Both the position numbers and the translations under genes were made by a program. From Nilaparvata lugens (Eukaryota; Arthropoda; Insecta; Hemiptera; Delphacidae), in contig NC_052505.1 in the NCBI RefSeq assembly GCF_014356525.2, positions 5,192,984 through 5,256,983 on the forward strand: a stretch of 64,000 nucleotides of DNA, written 5' to 3'. Below, one piece after another: positions 43,520 through 55,490 of this stretch (the first letter of the stretch is position 1; each line of letters opens with the position of its first letter). The notes below the pieces were generated by a model. It was given only the letters and a program-made list of their open reading frames with translations. It had not been told where the DNA came from and searched no databases.

Positions 43520-43722
43520 GGTTCGTACAGATATACGCGCCTCCAACACACTCCGCACTTGCTCCGCACTCGCTCCGCACTCGCTCCGCAATCGCTCCGA
43601 TCATGAACGTTACGGGAGATATTAGCTCTTCTCGCGTTCAACTCTTGCTCCCCGGTCGATCATCAATCGCTCTGCTCGAGTGACTTTCGATTGCGGAGCA
43701 GAGCGAAAGTCTGTACGCATTT
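43520..43722. mobile_element. TIR element with CTCCGCACTCG minisatellite
   Basis: GTACAGATATACGCGC at the left and GCGTACAGACTTTCGCT (reverse complement) at the right resemble the ends of the 21594 MITE. Inside, about five CTCCGCACTCG-like units run at 43551-43600. Confidence 0.45.
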
Positions 43723-43847
43723 TTAGGTAGTGGCAATGACTAGTAAAGGAAAGAGCATTAAGCCTTTCTGTCTTAGAGAGAGAGAGAGAGCCGTATAAAA
43801 TTAATATCTCTCGGACTATATATTTTTTTCATAGTGTAATGATGTAC

Positions 43848-44664
43848 AGGTTTATTCTCTGGGGTGGAGAAAAAAGTACTTTTTTTACTCTAAAAAAAGT
43901 ACTGAGAATAATGATTGGTTCAGACTACTGTGCGCATTGTCGTCCTCTTTTTAAATCACAACATATTATGACAGTGTTCAGTTTGTATGTTATGCTTCTT
44001 CTGATAAAAGTAAAAAATGAGTTGCATACTTTGAAGTGTAGATCAGAAATGCATAGGCACGACACTAGACAGAGTAATTATTTGAATGTACCCAAAAAAG
44101 TACTGAGAATAATGACTGGTTCAGACTACTGTGCGCATTGTCGTCCTCTTTTTAAATCACAACATATTATGACAGTGTTTAGTTTGTATGTTATGCTTCT
44201 TCTGATAAAAGTAAAAAATGAGTTGCATACTTTGAAGTGTAGATCAGAAATGCATAGGCACGACACTAGACAGAGTAATTATTTGAATGTTCCCTATGTA
44301 AGATTGAGAAAGTTGCAATGTCAATCTGACGTTCTATCAATAAGAGCTTTCAATATATTACCGTTGTGCTCCAGGAATCTGAGTATATCTGTTTTCAAAA
44401 CAAAAGTGAAAAGGACGCTTTTAGAGAACCCACTGTACAGTGTTGGAGAGTTCTTTGATCTCCCTTGTGATATTGTAAATAATTTCTTCCAAGCTGACTG
44501 ATATATTTATGTAATTACGAGAATTGTTATGTTATAATTATTGATTAATGTTTATAGGTATGTTGTAACCTTTATTTTTTATATTGAGATGTTTATATGT
44601 GAAATGGCCCACTGTACTATTTCAAGTATTTATCGGCTAATAAATATATTTCTATTTCTATAGA
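43848..44664 (+). pseudogene. LINE ORF2 C-terminus with an exact in-frame 67-codon duplication
   Basis: The open frame to 44501 reads KKVLRIM(I/T)GSDYCAHCRP and ends KTKVKRTLLENPLYSVGEFF, a typical C-terminal tail of CR1/jockey-like ORF2 proteins downstream of the RT. The 67-codon block at 43892-44092 is repeated directly (period 201 bp) with very few changes, so frame is kept. The N-terminal RT and endonuclease are missing. The 3' region ends AATAAATATATTTCTATTTC with a TTTCTA tail. The long open frame with high identity between units indicates recent duplication. Confidence 0.7.
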
Positions 44665-44937
44665 TTGTATTTTCTCATGCAAAAGGTCCCAGGTTTAAAA
44701 CGGAACTATTCAAGGAAAGGAGAATCGTCAACGAATTATATTGGTTGATCAAGAATGGATCACTGTTGTAGAGAATGTTACAATACTGTAATGCTACTGG
44801 AACTCTTGTTCTGGAACTCTGGATGTACGGGATAGTAAATATAGTAAATTCATCAACTCTATCAACCAATGAACTAATTAAATTGTAGTTTCACTATTGG
44901 TTGATCGAGACTGCTTCACAGTTTTGAAGTATGCTTA
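44665..44937. other. Gene-free stretch
   Basis: No supported features between the LINE tail and the MITE. Confidence 0.3.
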
Positions 44938-45103
44938 CAGGTGCGTACAGATTTACGCGCCGCGAACATGAGCAATGCACTTTTAATCAGCTGACTATAT
45001 CTGTATTTTTACAGAAACGGTAAGATACAGATATAAAAAGCTTGGCACCAGCTGATTAAAAGTGAATTGCTCATGTTGGCGGCGCGTAAATCTGTATGCA
45101 CCT
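44938..45103. mobile_element. TA-flanked palindromic MITE, copy of the 21594 family
   Basis: AGGTGCGTACAGATTTACGC end, GAACATGAGCAATGCACTTT arm and the reverse complement at the right, with TA near both ends. The loop (AAGCTTGGCACCAGC) is inverted relative to the 21594 copy. Confidence 0.7.
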
Positions 45104-45231
45104 TATGATGTTATGTTACAATGTTCTTGTTCTGGAGATTGGTCCGTGATGTAAGAGGAAGTAAAAACACGCTTTATGAACTTATCAATCAATGAACTGA
45201 TCAAATTGCAGTTCTACATGAATAACCCTAT

Positions 45232-45345
45232 CTAAATTTGAGAGAAGAATAGCACAAGGTTACCTTATTTTTTTCTCTCACTATCATTCAGATGATGTAC
45301 TTATTGTATGAATGAATGAATGAATAATTAATAAAGAATATACCG
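45232..45345 (+). mobile_element. LINE/SINE 3' end with (GAAT)n tail
   Basis: AATAGCACAAGGTTACCTTA and CATTCAGATGATGTACTTAT lead to a GAATGAATGAATGAATAATT tail and AATAAAG. Same family as 8352. Confidence 0.6.
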
Positions 45346-45650
45346 AAGATAGATGAAGGATTATTCCCATTGCTATCGATCAATTCATTTCAAATCAATA
45401 CTCAAAACAAATTTATCAAATTTGTAATTCAAATATTGCGTTACAATAAAAATCTAATCAAACATAGCTCTTTCCAAGTGGATCCGAGGCGTATTGGTAG
45501 CACGCCCGACTCATAAAAGTTGCAGACCAACCAAATTCTTTTTCGTTTGAGAATTTGCAACTCTGATGATGCACGTGATATTTTGACAAGATTATCCATG
45601 TAGTTTTGACAAAATAATAAATAATTATTCTATTTTTCCTTTAATAATAA

Positions 45651-45885
45651 CATTCGTATGGCTTTTATTGGTGGGGAGTCTCTGACGGAAGTTCCACTTC
45701 GCCTGAATATATAATTTAAGCCGTCAATGGGCCTTACGACTGTCATACTTCAGCCAAGACTGACAAATTAACGTGTCCATCCGATAACACGGGAGTGACC
45801 TGTTCAAAAACTTTTGGGTCAGTGGGTTTGAACCCGGGATTTCTAGGTTGCTAAGCAAGCACTCTATCCACTAGACCACGGATAT
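45651..45885 (-). mobile_element. tRNA-derived SINE, minus-strand copy
   Basis: On the minus strand, box A (TGGTCTAGTGGATAG) and box B (GGTTCAAACCC) lie at the right end, followed by CACTCCCGTGTTATCGGATG, GGCCCATTGACGG and ACTCCCCACCAATAAAAG. The head is more tRNA-like than in the 6741 copy. A box-A-like GGCGTATTGGTAGCACGC near 45490 is a separate, unpaired motif. Confidence 0.75.
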
Positions 45886-47600
45886 TTATTTTCTATTTTT
45901 CCTATGTTTCCTGGACAAAAGAAGATTGCATTTCACAACACGAAATTTCCCTCAGTGCAAACCACGGATTACCTGCAATTAGGCCTAAGTTATAAGAATA
46001 AGTAGCCTGTATAAATACTGTACTGTATAAGAATACAGAATACTGTATGAGAATGAAGTATATATACACAAGAATAAACTCGTAAACTATTGTTTCCTCC
46101 CTGTGTCTTTTACTTGTCTTTTCCTGTTTTTGTTACTGTGGGCTGTGTCTATTTTGTTTCGACCATTTAGAGTTTTTGACTCTAAGTTCCAGATCCTCCT
46201 GTTTTGGTGGGCAGTGGATGCTATTCTCAATTTTCAATTCAATTCAAAAATTAATTTATTTCGCACAAAATATTATTACAAAACAAATTTAATCTATCTA
46301 TTTATCTATCTATAGATGTGATGGAAGCTCCCCAGGAATTTATGTTCTGATTTTTGTGCTTTTCCTCTCTAGAAGGGGACCTGGAAAATGATCGAGCTCC
46401 CAATAGAATTATTGCAAACGGAAGAGCTTCGCTGCACCGACCAATTTATGCATATTCATGAGAGTGACTACTCATTTCATTTTTTGTCAGTGGCGCCTAT
46501 TCTAGCGTGAAATAACGGCTCTTCTCCGCCTCATCTATTATGGAAAAATCCATGATCCGCTATCAATTATTCTGCAGAGGTAGCGCTATTTGTATATTAT
46601 GTGAGCTGGAGGTTTATTATGCGATGAGAAATTCTTTTTGAATACTGATTATTAGCGTGGTAAGAGACAAGAATAATTTTTGTTTTGACCAATTTCATTT
46701 TCGATCTTGATAAATTCGTGATGAAAAAATACTAGAAATGTGAATTTCTGAAAAAAATCTGCTGAGGGGGAGGTTAGGGCTTGTGAAATCATATAACTAA
46801 TTCAACCAAAAATCTTTGATTCTTGTATCTCTATCCAGTACTATATTAACAGCATTTTCAGTATATTCCAGATTTGAACCATTGATAATTTTCACTTTCA
46901 TATTGGATGTAGTGTATTCTACATATTTCTTTTCAGTACTATATTAACAGCATTTTCAGGTTCCAGATTTGAACCATTGATAATAAATTGATAATTTCCA
47001 CTTACATATTGGTTGTAGTGTAATCTATATAGGCTATTTCTTTTTGAATTTAAAAAAGTGGAATTAATTTCTCAGGTCAATTGGAAAGAAGAGATTTTTC
47101 TCTAGTTTTTCCAGGGGTGGTTCTCCCTAAAGCCCTGGTTGCATTATTTAAAAAAATAATGATTGAGAAATGCAAAGATGACCCAGTGAAAAAAAACTCT
47201 CAACTCTCTAAACTTCTAAACTCTGAGACTTGTTAATCGAATTTAAACTCGGTCGTTCAGTCGTTCTTGGGATAGTGTAACCCTTTATTGCATTTCTATG
47301 GTTGAATAAACTTCTCAGAACAATAACTGGAATTCGATGGAAATTCGAATTAGAAATGGGTAAATTGGAAGTTCACGGTTCCAAAACCAAGGCACTGTGT
47401 GATTGGTCAATAGTCGCCCTTTTATTTCTCAGCTCTCTACCAATGGGAAGCAAGCAGTTTGAGAATGTCTCGTGCAAGGCATCGTCCAATGAGACGCATT
47501 GTTGAATCTGGGGCGTGGCTTGGCCACTCCTATAGTTTTTGGTGTCTTGAGCCAGTTCTGCCTTTCTCCGGTAGAATAATTTCTGCCTAAAATTGTCAAA
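45886..47600. other. Low-copy stretch without a supported gene
   Basis: A possible minus-strand LINE tail (CAATTTTCAATTCAATTC) is at about 46222-46300. ACTATATTAACAGCATTTTCAG repeats as a ~100-bp tandem pair around 46840-47040. About 46380-46600 is single-copy and less AT-rich. No splice-bounded frame was recognised. Confidence 0.35.
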
Positions 47601-47617
47601 GTACAGTCGTCAAATGA

Positions 47618-47730
47618 AAGAATAGAATAGGATAGAATAGAATAGCTGCCTTTATTTCTACCTAGGAGGGCGGAGCTAGGGCGCAGCCGGCCCTCTCTTA
47701 CCCTAAACCCTCAAAGGTGAGAGAAGTGAA
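47618..47730 (-). mobile_element. LINE 3' end with (TATTC)n tail
   Basis: On the minus strand, CCGCCCTCCTAGGTAGAAAT leads to AATAAAGGCAGC then TATTC repeats. Typical 3' end with polyadenylation signal and simple tail; no RT attached. Confidence 0.55.
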
Positions 47731-48082
47731 GTAAAATAAATAGAAGTCAAGTAATTGAAAGTTTATTAAACCTTAGAAATAGAGTGAGATAGGAATCAAC
47801 GAATCACAAGCTAACCAATAAGAGAGCAGCGATTCCGTTGTCATGGCGACAGCCAATAGGAATTAAATGAGGGAGAAATCAACCAATCACAAGCCAACCA
47901 ATAAGAGAGCAGCAATAAAGTTGCTTTTCAATAACTTTGATACGACTTGGACTGCTATAATGTATCAAAAGTATTGAAAAAGTGGGAACTTTCTCTTTGC
48001 ATATCACGATCGCTTATTTTATCTCAATGTCGAATAAGATCAAGTTGATCGTTTAAACATGATAACTCATAATAAAGTAAAG
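47731..48082. other. Gene-free stretch with a diverged local duplication
   Basis: CAACCAATAAGAGAGCAGC and its variant CTAACCAATAAGAGAGCAGC occur about 90 bp apart (about 47815 and 47893). No gene seen. Confidence 0.4.
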
Positions 48083-48480
48083 TACTGGCTTATACACGTA
48101 CGGGATAGGAAAATTATGTTTGACGCATCATCATGTCTAAATTACTGGACTGATTAACTTGAAATTTTGCATATAAGTTTCTTGATTAACCGGGGATGGT
48201 TATAGGCATAGCTACCTCTAATACAAGGCCCCGGCCTACGATATTGCAACATTGCAGAGTAGGCCTAGAATCTAATACATGATTGGTGAAAAAGATTTTA
48301 AAAATACCAGCTAATCGTTTTCACCAATCATGTATTAGATTCTAGGCCTACACTGCGACGTTGCCCCATCTTATGACGGGGCCTTGTATTAGAGGTGGCT
48401 ATGCTATAGGCCTAGTCTCAAATCTTAAAAATTTCATTACGTCTAGTTTTCAGTTTGTCAAGTATTAAGAATGGACCCCT
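48083..48480. repeat. Dispersed repeat of the 1275 family, interrupted by a MITE
   Basis: ACACGTACGGGATAGGAAAA and CTGGACTGATTAACTTGAAA, then after the insertion CAGTTTGTCAAG. The two parts rejoin across a TATAG duplication. Confidence 0.65.
48206..48414. mobile_element. 209-bp foldback MITE with TATAG target duplication
   Basis: Ends GCATAGCTACCTCTAATACA and (reverse complement) GCATAGCCACCTCTAATACA; arms of about 95 bp. TATAG is repeated at 48201-48205 and 48415-48419 within an otherwise continuous repeat, so the boundaries are exact. The right arm also supplies the empty site for the insertion at 25-411. Confidence 0.8.
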
Positions 48481-49155
48481 GAGGAACACGCGGTTGAGAA
48501 TAAAATTGCAATAAATTCAATTATATACCAGAAAATATGATATTGATATTGGATGAATATATGAGTGTAAACATGCAACATTTTTCCTCTGTTTAGAAAA
48601 GAGTGAGTATACGAGACCCACTTTGGCACAAACACCAGAATACGTCAAGCTGGAACAGTGGAGATGAATGAGCTGAAAGAAGGTGAAATCCTCAAAGGAA
48701 ACCTTAGCTTAGAGACACTACAACAAACTTTGTACAAAGTCATTATGCAGTATATAAGAGAGTTGATTAACGGTCTTTGCTTTGGCCTCACATTCTGCGA
48801 GTCAGCGATGAAGCTTTAACTGTGAACTTTGTTTTGAATAGAGTTGGAAACTCATAAAACTGAAGTAGAACGAAGCTGATGTTCCCAACTTTACATTGAG
48901 TTAATTTGGAACTGCGTTAAAATGATCTTCCCGTATATGAGATTCCTGATGCCAAAGCCAGGCTCCCATCTATAGATGCCTTGACAGTCGTGACTTGAAC
49001 TGTGGAATGTTCATTTCAATTTTCAAAATTCACCTACACGTGGAAAGGTTCATGCTTGATGTCAAATAGGAGAAACTTCGGTGTTCAATGAAGATAAATA
49101 ATTGGAATACAGTAATCAATTTGAAAGCATTGCACCCTTATGATGTAAGGTCTGC
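48481..49155. other. Low-copy stretch without a supported gene
   Basis: No recognised repeats or coding sequence. Confidence 0.3.
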
Positions 49156-50078
49156 TCCCTCCTGTCAAAAACTTGAGATATGGATTAAAGAAAACGAGGT
49201 ATTATTAGTATAGAATTAGTATTCCAATAGTACTTTGACTTGAATGTTCAATAATAGAAAATTACTAGTACCTTCACTACATACATAAACACGACATTCA
49301 GGCTTTTTTTCATAGTGGCTTCTCAGATATGTTCTTATGACATTTAATCACGATTAAAAAAATCTGGTGTGGAGCACTTACACAACTTTCCTTGCCGTTA
49401 TGAAAATTGATCACCTGACGCTAGTGTTCATCTCAAGTCTACTATTTAAAGATCTGAACCATCTGGTAACAGGACTATAACGCTGGAGACACACGAGGTC
49501 TGCTATCTCTTCATAGTGAGTAATTCAATAGAATCAACAATTGCCAACAGTTTGTAAGTGAATAATCACGTTTTCTCAAATTTCGGGCTTATTTTCAATT
49601 CTAGGTGAAAATGTTACTGAACATTAATTGCAGAGATTTTCATGCTCAATCTTTTCCACTTAAATTTTTTCGTTTGAATTGCATCTGAAGCCTGATAATT
49701 GGGAATTTATAATCAAATTTTGCATAGATGGGGCGGAGCTCCTGAATTTTTTACAGATATAGGACTTGTGGCAGTTGATGGATCTCATCAATGACTTTTT
49801 CAGGTATAAATTTGATCAAAATCCCTCCCGAAAACTCGAGTAATGGGTTAAGTAAAACGAGTATTAGTATAGTATTAGTATACTAGCTTTAGTATTATTA
49901 TTAGTATAGTATTAGTATTCTAATAGTGCTACTTGGACTTGAGTGTTCAATCATAGAAAATTACTAGAACTCTTTATCCCTACATAAACAAGACCATTTT
50001 CGAAATTAATTCAGGCTTTTTGAAAAAAAAGCTTCTCAGATTTGTTCTTATGATATTTAATCACGATTAAATTCAACA
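49156..50078 (+). repeat. Direct repeats (~205-255 bp) bracketing CA-island copy 5
   Basis: CCCTCCTGTCAAAAACTTGA to TTAATCACGATTAAA occurs at 49156-49360 and, diverged and with extra TATTAGTATAG units, at 49823-50078. Only the CA-island fragment lies between. CA-island copy 4 contains the start of the same block at 39084, so the block may belong to a longer form of that element. Confidence 0.65.
49361..49822 (+). mobile_element. CA-island repeat, copy 5, 3'-truncated
   Basis: AATCTGGTGTGGAGCACTTA start and the body up to TTTGATCAAAAT. The (CA)n and the 3' end are missing. The shared frame has one stop here. Confidence 0.65.
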
Positions 50079-50234
50079 AGATTTTGTACAACCTTCAACG
50101 GAAATATAAACTACCTGCTAAAAACATTGATATTGGTTAACTAGGAAATGATAATATTCATTCGGATACCTGAGAATGACAAAAGTGCTAGAAACTAGTC
50201 GTGTTTCTATAAAAATAATATTAAAAGGGTAGGC

Positions 50235-50350
50235 TAGCATTAGTTATGTGAACAGTAGACCTTGCGCAGTTATAAACCACAGCCTCCTCTTATACTGTCC
50301 ATCAGAGTAAATCCTGTCTGTATGACGTGTCGGAAAGATATCGGTGTTGA
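50235..50350. repeat. Inverted copy of the 7041 repeat end
   Basis: GTGAACAGTAGACCTTGCGC and GATATCGGTGTTG are inverted counterparts of 7140-7160 and 7060-7070. Confidence 0.5.
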
Positions 50351-50514
50351 AACGGCTATAATGGCTGTTGTGTATAAAAAATGCTAAACACCAAAAGCTA
50401 ATCTCCTTCAAGATATACTGGAAACAGGTCAGCCCGAGTTGAAAGCAGAGAAAGGTCGAGAGAATAATGTTATTTGGTCTATGTTTGACTCTGTTGAGAG
50501 GTCTATGTTATTTT

Positions 50515-50885
50515 AGTTATTAATTGCATGCGTCATTGCATAAAATTGCATGCAATTACGCATGCCATGCATAGTCCACATGACAGCTGATTTTTTACCA
50601 AGTTACATTGAGGTAATAATTGCATGCGTCATTGCATGCAATTAATAATCCATTCGACAGCTGATTTATGATGAAAAATGCTATAGTCTGATTAATCCTA
50701 TCTTCAGAGTAGATTATATATATAGTAATATCGGAGTATAGAAGAAATTCCTTTCCCTCTCATATTATCCATAAAATGCAAAAATTTCAAAAAACCTTGT
50801 GTATACATCGACGCCTAGTTGAAAAAGGAATATTCCTGCCAAATCTCATAGAATTCTATCAACGCGTTTGGCCGTAAATGTGAAT
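50515..50885 (-). mobile_element. Helitron-like repeat, copy of the 5627/6331 family
   Basis: Two TTGCATGCGTCATTGCATGC-like units, GACAGCTGATTTATGATG, AATATCGGAGTATAG and ACATCGACGCCTAG follow the family order inverted. The terminal hairpin is absent. Confidence 0.55.
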
Positions 50886-51871
50886 TTCAAAATTCACACT
50901 CTGGTAAAATGAAGTAGGTCTATGACTGATTTCATTTTGATCTAATAAGATATGATGAAATCCAAATAGAATCTCCAAAAATTCCGCTTCTGAATAATTA
51001 TTCACGAATAGCCTTCATGAAAAACCAATGATCCTCCCATACAAGACGTTGAGGTCTCAGGAAATGTATTGTGTTCTAATAAGTAGATGTGTATTAATTG
51101 TGACGTATACTAGACTACACAACAGAGCAGAGTAATGAACTATAAAGACTATTTATAGGTATTTATAGTTCCCTAGAGCAGAGCTATTTAACAACAGCAC
51201 TGTATATTTGGTATTTCTACTATGACATACAAATAAATTGAATTGAAGACATAGCACCCATATCCCATCTCTCGTAATGTTATTTTCCCCATTTTTACGA
51301 AAAAGTATTTCCAAATTACAATAAGGTTAATAACAGAAATATATAGAAGTATAAGGATTATTTCCAAATTATGATAACAGAATGTGTATGAGATCATAAT
51401 GAGAAAATGCAATTCACAAGTGCTCCATTGATGCAGCATTAAGACTACATTATCCTTCCGTGTGACTTTAATGAATTTGAAGATTTAATCGCAAGGTGAT
51501 GCTGAAGACAATGAGTCCTATCCTACGAATTTATGTGGCTGTGAACCTTGGCGAGGTCATATCACGTCAACCTTGGACGCATTTTTTCATTGAACTTTGC
51601 ATATAGTTAAACAATTGTTATAATTTTCTGAAATAGGGATGACATAATAGTAGGGATATAATTTGTATCAAAATATGTTGTAATCGTTTTTCGGTAATTC
51701 TCCAAAATTATATTTTTAATATGTGGAAATTTCCTTTTTAGTTATAATAATGTGAAATATTTCTTCCATGTTTTGTTTTGAAAATCTACTTTGTGAAAAT
51801 ACTTGATGACTGAAAATATTGTGAATTGAAGAACTTCAAGACTTAACCTATTTCGGACTATATTTTATCTA
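50886..51871. other. AT-rich gene-free stretch
   Basis: A short AAATAAATTGAATTGAAG tail-like motif is at 51230-51247. No gene supported; the 83-codon minus-strand frame at 51188-51439 looks like chance. Confidence 0.35.
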
Positions 51872-51960
51872 AATTTGGTAAAGGAATAGCACAAGGTAAC
51901 CTTATTTACCCTCTCCCTATCATTTTGATAATGTACTTTTCGTATAAATAAAATAGAGAA
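51872..51960 (+). mobile_element. LINE/SINE 3' end (8352 family)
   Basis: GGAATAGCACAAGGTAACCT, CCCTATCATTTTGATAATGT and TATAAATAAAATAGAG tail. Confidence 0.55.
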
Positions 51961-52227
51961 TATGTTGATTATAGAACGAAATGAAATCATTGGTGAGAAA
52001 CTGGAGAATCCATGAAATCAATATCTTCCAAAACGAAGATGGTATAATAGTGGAAATATAATATGATATTGAAATACTGTATATGATGATGATATAGCAA
52101 AATGAAATGGATGTTAACGACTGGAGAATATCTCGAATCAAAAAACCTCCTGATGTATACTTGGCACCACCGTTCACTTCTAACACGATTTCTTGTATGC
52201 ATGATTCACATACGTGATTTACATGAT

Positions 52228-52480
52228 TGATTGATTGATTGATTGATTGAGTACTTTATTTATGTAGATCACAATATATACTGGCTTATACACTTATATA
52301 CAATAGCTTACAATACAGCAAAATTATAGATGAATTTAACATAATATAGACTAAGAAAATAATTATTGAACTGTTATGATATAAAAAAGTAATTTGTAAT
52401 ATAATAACTATAGATAATTATATTGTTATGCATCTACATAAATACCAATATAATTATCTATAGTTATTATATTACAAATT
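52228..52480 (-). mobile_element. LINE 3' end with inverted 5' extremity
   Basis: On the minus strand it ends AATAAAGTACTCAATCAATC. At its 5' side, 35 bp (52391-52425) are repeated as an exact reverse complement at 52446-52480, with a 20-base gap. The family matches 16603 and 59152. Confidence 0.65.
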
Positions 52481-52929
52481 CACCTACGATTACATGAATG
52501 CATGGTTGCATTTAATACAATGTGTTTCATACCGGGTTGAAACCAACAGCTGATCCATCTTTGTTTAAACGAAATGCTGTATACGGCTGTCTGATCTCTA
52601 TTATGGGGTCGGTATGAAAAACTGTACTGATAGCGGAACAAGTAAAGTACGTCTTTTTTAACCAATAAATTTGAATTTGAAATTTGATGTTGGATTCAAC
52701 AATTCCTGTGTCAGTGAAAGTGACCGGTAAATTGAGAATATCATACTTATAAGTTCAAATGGGATTATTTATACTCGCTATGCCGTGCTGAGTCTGAACA
52801 TTCCAATCAGTGCTCATGGAAATGATATTTTCACAAGTCAGCCACTTTCACTGTGCCACTCGCATGGAAATTCAGCTTTATATATAGAATTCCATCTATT
52901 AAAAAATTCCCTCTAGGCCTATTTATGAA
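52481..52929. other. Gene-free stretch
   Basis: No recognised repeat or gene; a 61-codon minus-strand frame lacks support. Confidence 0.3.
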
Positions 52930-53310
52930 GTGATTATGCATGTTAGAAGAAAGACTATGACTAGAAATGCTGATTCGCATAGATACAATACACAAAATAA
53001 AGGAGACTATGCTTCACTATATCACAGAACAGTTCTTTCTGAGAAAAAACCTACATATATGGGCCTTGAATTTATTAGACAGCTTCCTAATCATTTGAAA
53101 ATTTGTGAAGATGTCGATGTTTTTGAGGAGTAGAAAAGTTTTTGATGCTTGGAGTATTCTATACCACAGAAGAGTTTGTGTGTAATGAGGGTTCCCTTGT
53201 GTGATTTTTCATCTTTGTTTGTATTACTGTATGTATTGTAATTTTTTGACAATTCCTATACTGTAATTAGAGTCTCTGGGAAGCTTTAAAAACAAATAAA
53301 CAAAGCTTTA
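52930..53310 (+). pseudogene. LINE ORF2 C-terminal scrap
   Basis: TRNADSHRYNTQNKGDY and YMGLEFIRQLPNHLK match the H.TR.K....P..R...... .....YN.LP pattern at the end of jockey/CR1-like ORF2 proteins. The frame breaks at 53133, and a shifted frame continues for a short way. It ends in AAACAAATAAACAAAGC. Confidence 0.5.
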
Positions 53311-53469
53311 ATAGTTTCTTATCCCAAACATATTGTATAAATACTACTACATACTCTTTACTCTATAATTTCTAATAAATCATAAGCAACAATAACAACG
53401 ACAATAAATTGTGGTCAATGGTGTCTTATAGATCTATAATATAATAAAGAAAAGAATTATTGCCTTCAT

Positions 53470-53670
53470 ATACACGTATGGGATGGGAAATTCACGAATT
53501 ACACATCATCACGTCTGAACTACTGGACTGATTAACTTGAAATTTCTCTTATAGATTCTTAATTTACCGAGGATGGCCTATTTCAAATAAGTCTCAAATA
53601 AATTGAAGTAGGCCAAATTTTCAGTTTGTCAAGATTTTTATTAGACTTTTGCGGAGCACGGGTTACCTGC
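53470..53670. repeat. Dispersed repeat of the 1275 family
   Basis: TATACACGTATGGGATGGGA, CTGGACTGATTAACTTGAAA and TTTTGCGGAGCACGGGTTAC; the most compact copy in the window. Confidence 0.65.
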
Positions 53671-54377
53671 TGTAGTCAGGTCCACGTTATAATGGCAGTG
53701 TTTAATCAGCATGGCATTGTTATCCTTGTCTCTCATTTAACAAAGCGGATAGCGCTATCTCTTTCTCACTTTGCTCTGTTGCCAGATCGTCTTTTAACAA
53801 TGTAGAAGTAAGTTTATCCTACAAAACTATCATTGATCAGAAGGCAGCTTATTTATACGAGCAGTAAACTGATCAATGAAATACCTTTTGATTTAAATTT
53901 AAAAATTAATAAAAAAACCATGAAAGAGTGGATTAAGAGGGAGTATTTCTTTTCCTTATCAGGCATAGCATTTTAAATAGTTATTCATTTTTGTTTTTTG
54001 ATCTCTGTATTTTTTCTGCTCTTTGGAATGTTTTGTTTGATTTTTGCTGAATCTATTGTAATTGTTTATTTATCGGTTGAATTTAAACCTAAATTTTTAG
54101 AATTATTTTCGAAATATTATTTATTTTATTTTTTTTTTCTTCTTCGTTATTTTGCAACTCTCACCAGCGGGCAAAGAGTTTTTTCTTTTTGCTGGTGATG
54201 CCTAGTTTTAAAAATATTTTATTTAAGAGTAAAATCATATATTATTCTTATTTTATTTAGTTTTATAATATTTTGTTTACAAAATGAAATTATGTTTATT
54301 GTTTTTATATTTTTAAAATTGGTCAAATTATGAAAATTTTGTAATATATGAATATAATTAATTTATGAATTGGCAAT

Positions 54378-54380
54378 AAA

Positions 54381-54430
<50 letters not shown>
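54378..54430 (+). repeat. (TAA)n microsatellite
   Basis: About 17 uninterrupted AAT/TAA units inside the MITE. Confidence 0.9.
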
Positions 54431-54433
<3 letters not shown>

Positions 54434-54502
54434 TTTAACAAAATATTTCATATTAATTATGAAAATTCATTATGAAATTATTGAAAAATATAATTTCTTG
54501 CT

Positions 54503-55490
54503 ATCTTCGATGCGGTAGGAAGGTCTGTAATTTCTTACGCAGCACAGGTGTGGTGAGGAAGAATCTATGATGTGGTTGAAAGTATCCAGCGTTTCTTCCT
54601 TAAGAAGGTATTTTGTCTTCCATCATACACCCCGAATCAGGCTTTGCTTCTGGAGACCGGAGTCTGTCCAATCTTCCTGCATACAATAAGGCTACACCTT
54701 CAGTTTGTAAAGCGATGTTTGAATCTGCATGAAGGAAGATATCCATGTATGCTATTGAAATTGATGATTCGAAGAAGGCTATTTCTGTATGATGACTGGA
54801 GGATGCTGGATGACTTATTCGGCATCCATGGGAGGAGATAGCAGCAGGTAGCTTGAACATCGACCAGACGATTGACAGGATTGGAAGTAAGCTGCGAGAT
54901 TAACAGATGCAGCGGGTCGCCATGAGTCAGCGGTACACCATTCGTCGGGAGCTCAATCACTGCAATGATTACATTTCTCAAAATTCCAGCTTTCAATTCA
55001 TCAAGTGGTTTTTCAAAGCAAGAAATGAATTGATCCGACTCAATAAGTATTCATTCAACGGGAACAGACTCTGCTCATTGTGCAATAGGAAGGAGGAGGA
55101 TGTCACGCATTTCATTGGAAAATGTCCCATACTCGTCGAGTTCAGATGGCAACACTTTGGCAGGGCTGCATTGTCACGGGAAGATCTGAAGAACTACCTA
55201 AACGGAGATGACTGGCTAAAGATAGGTGCATACTGTGTTGGTGCATGGAAATACAGACACTACTTGATTTCAGAGTTCAATGGATAGTGCGTTGTGAACT
55301 GTTGAATGAACACTAAGGGAAAAGTATTTTAAAAACAAGAATGTGTAATTCTGTATGGAGCCTACTCATGACAAACCTCACCCTGACGGTCGTTGACCAA
55401 GGGTTTAATGCTTGTTATAACTAAAATTTTGTTCTTGCATAATATTATCTAGGAAACAATGTTAAAATAAAAGCAATTATTCATTCATTC
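54503..55490 (+). pseudogene. 5'-truncated LINE with 15-bp target duplication
   Basis: ATATAATTTCTTGCT is repeated at 54488-54502 and 55491-55505. The body reads FDAVGRSVISYAAQVW, a TGA stop, then VVESIQRFFLKKVFCLPSYT and ALLLETGV, as in non-LTR ORF2 after the RT. A frame shift before 54907 is followed by an open frame to 55287 with a C..C...E..H....CP zinc-finger-like motif (CSLCNRKEEDVTHFIGKCP). It ends AATAAAAGCAATTATTCATT. The long target duplication and 3' tail show target-primed reverse transcription; the copy is dead. Confidence 0.75.

Noticed and set aside
45482..45560. Box-A-like tRNA head
   Set aside because: No box B or SINE body follows; too weak to call.
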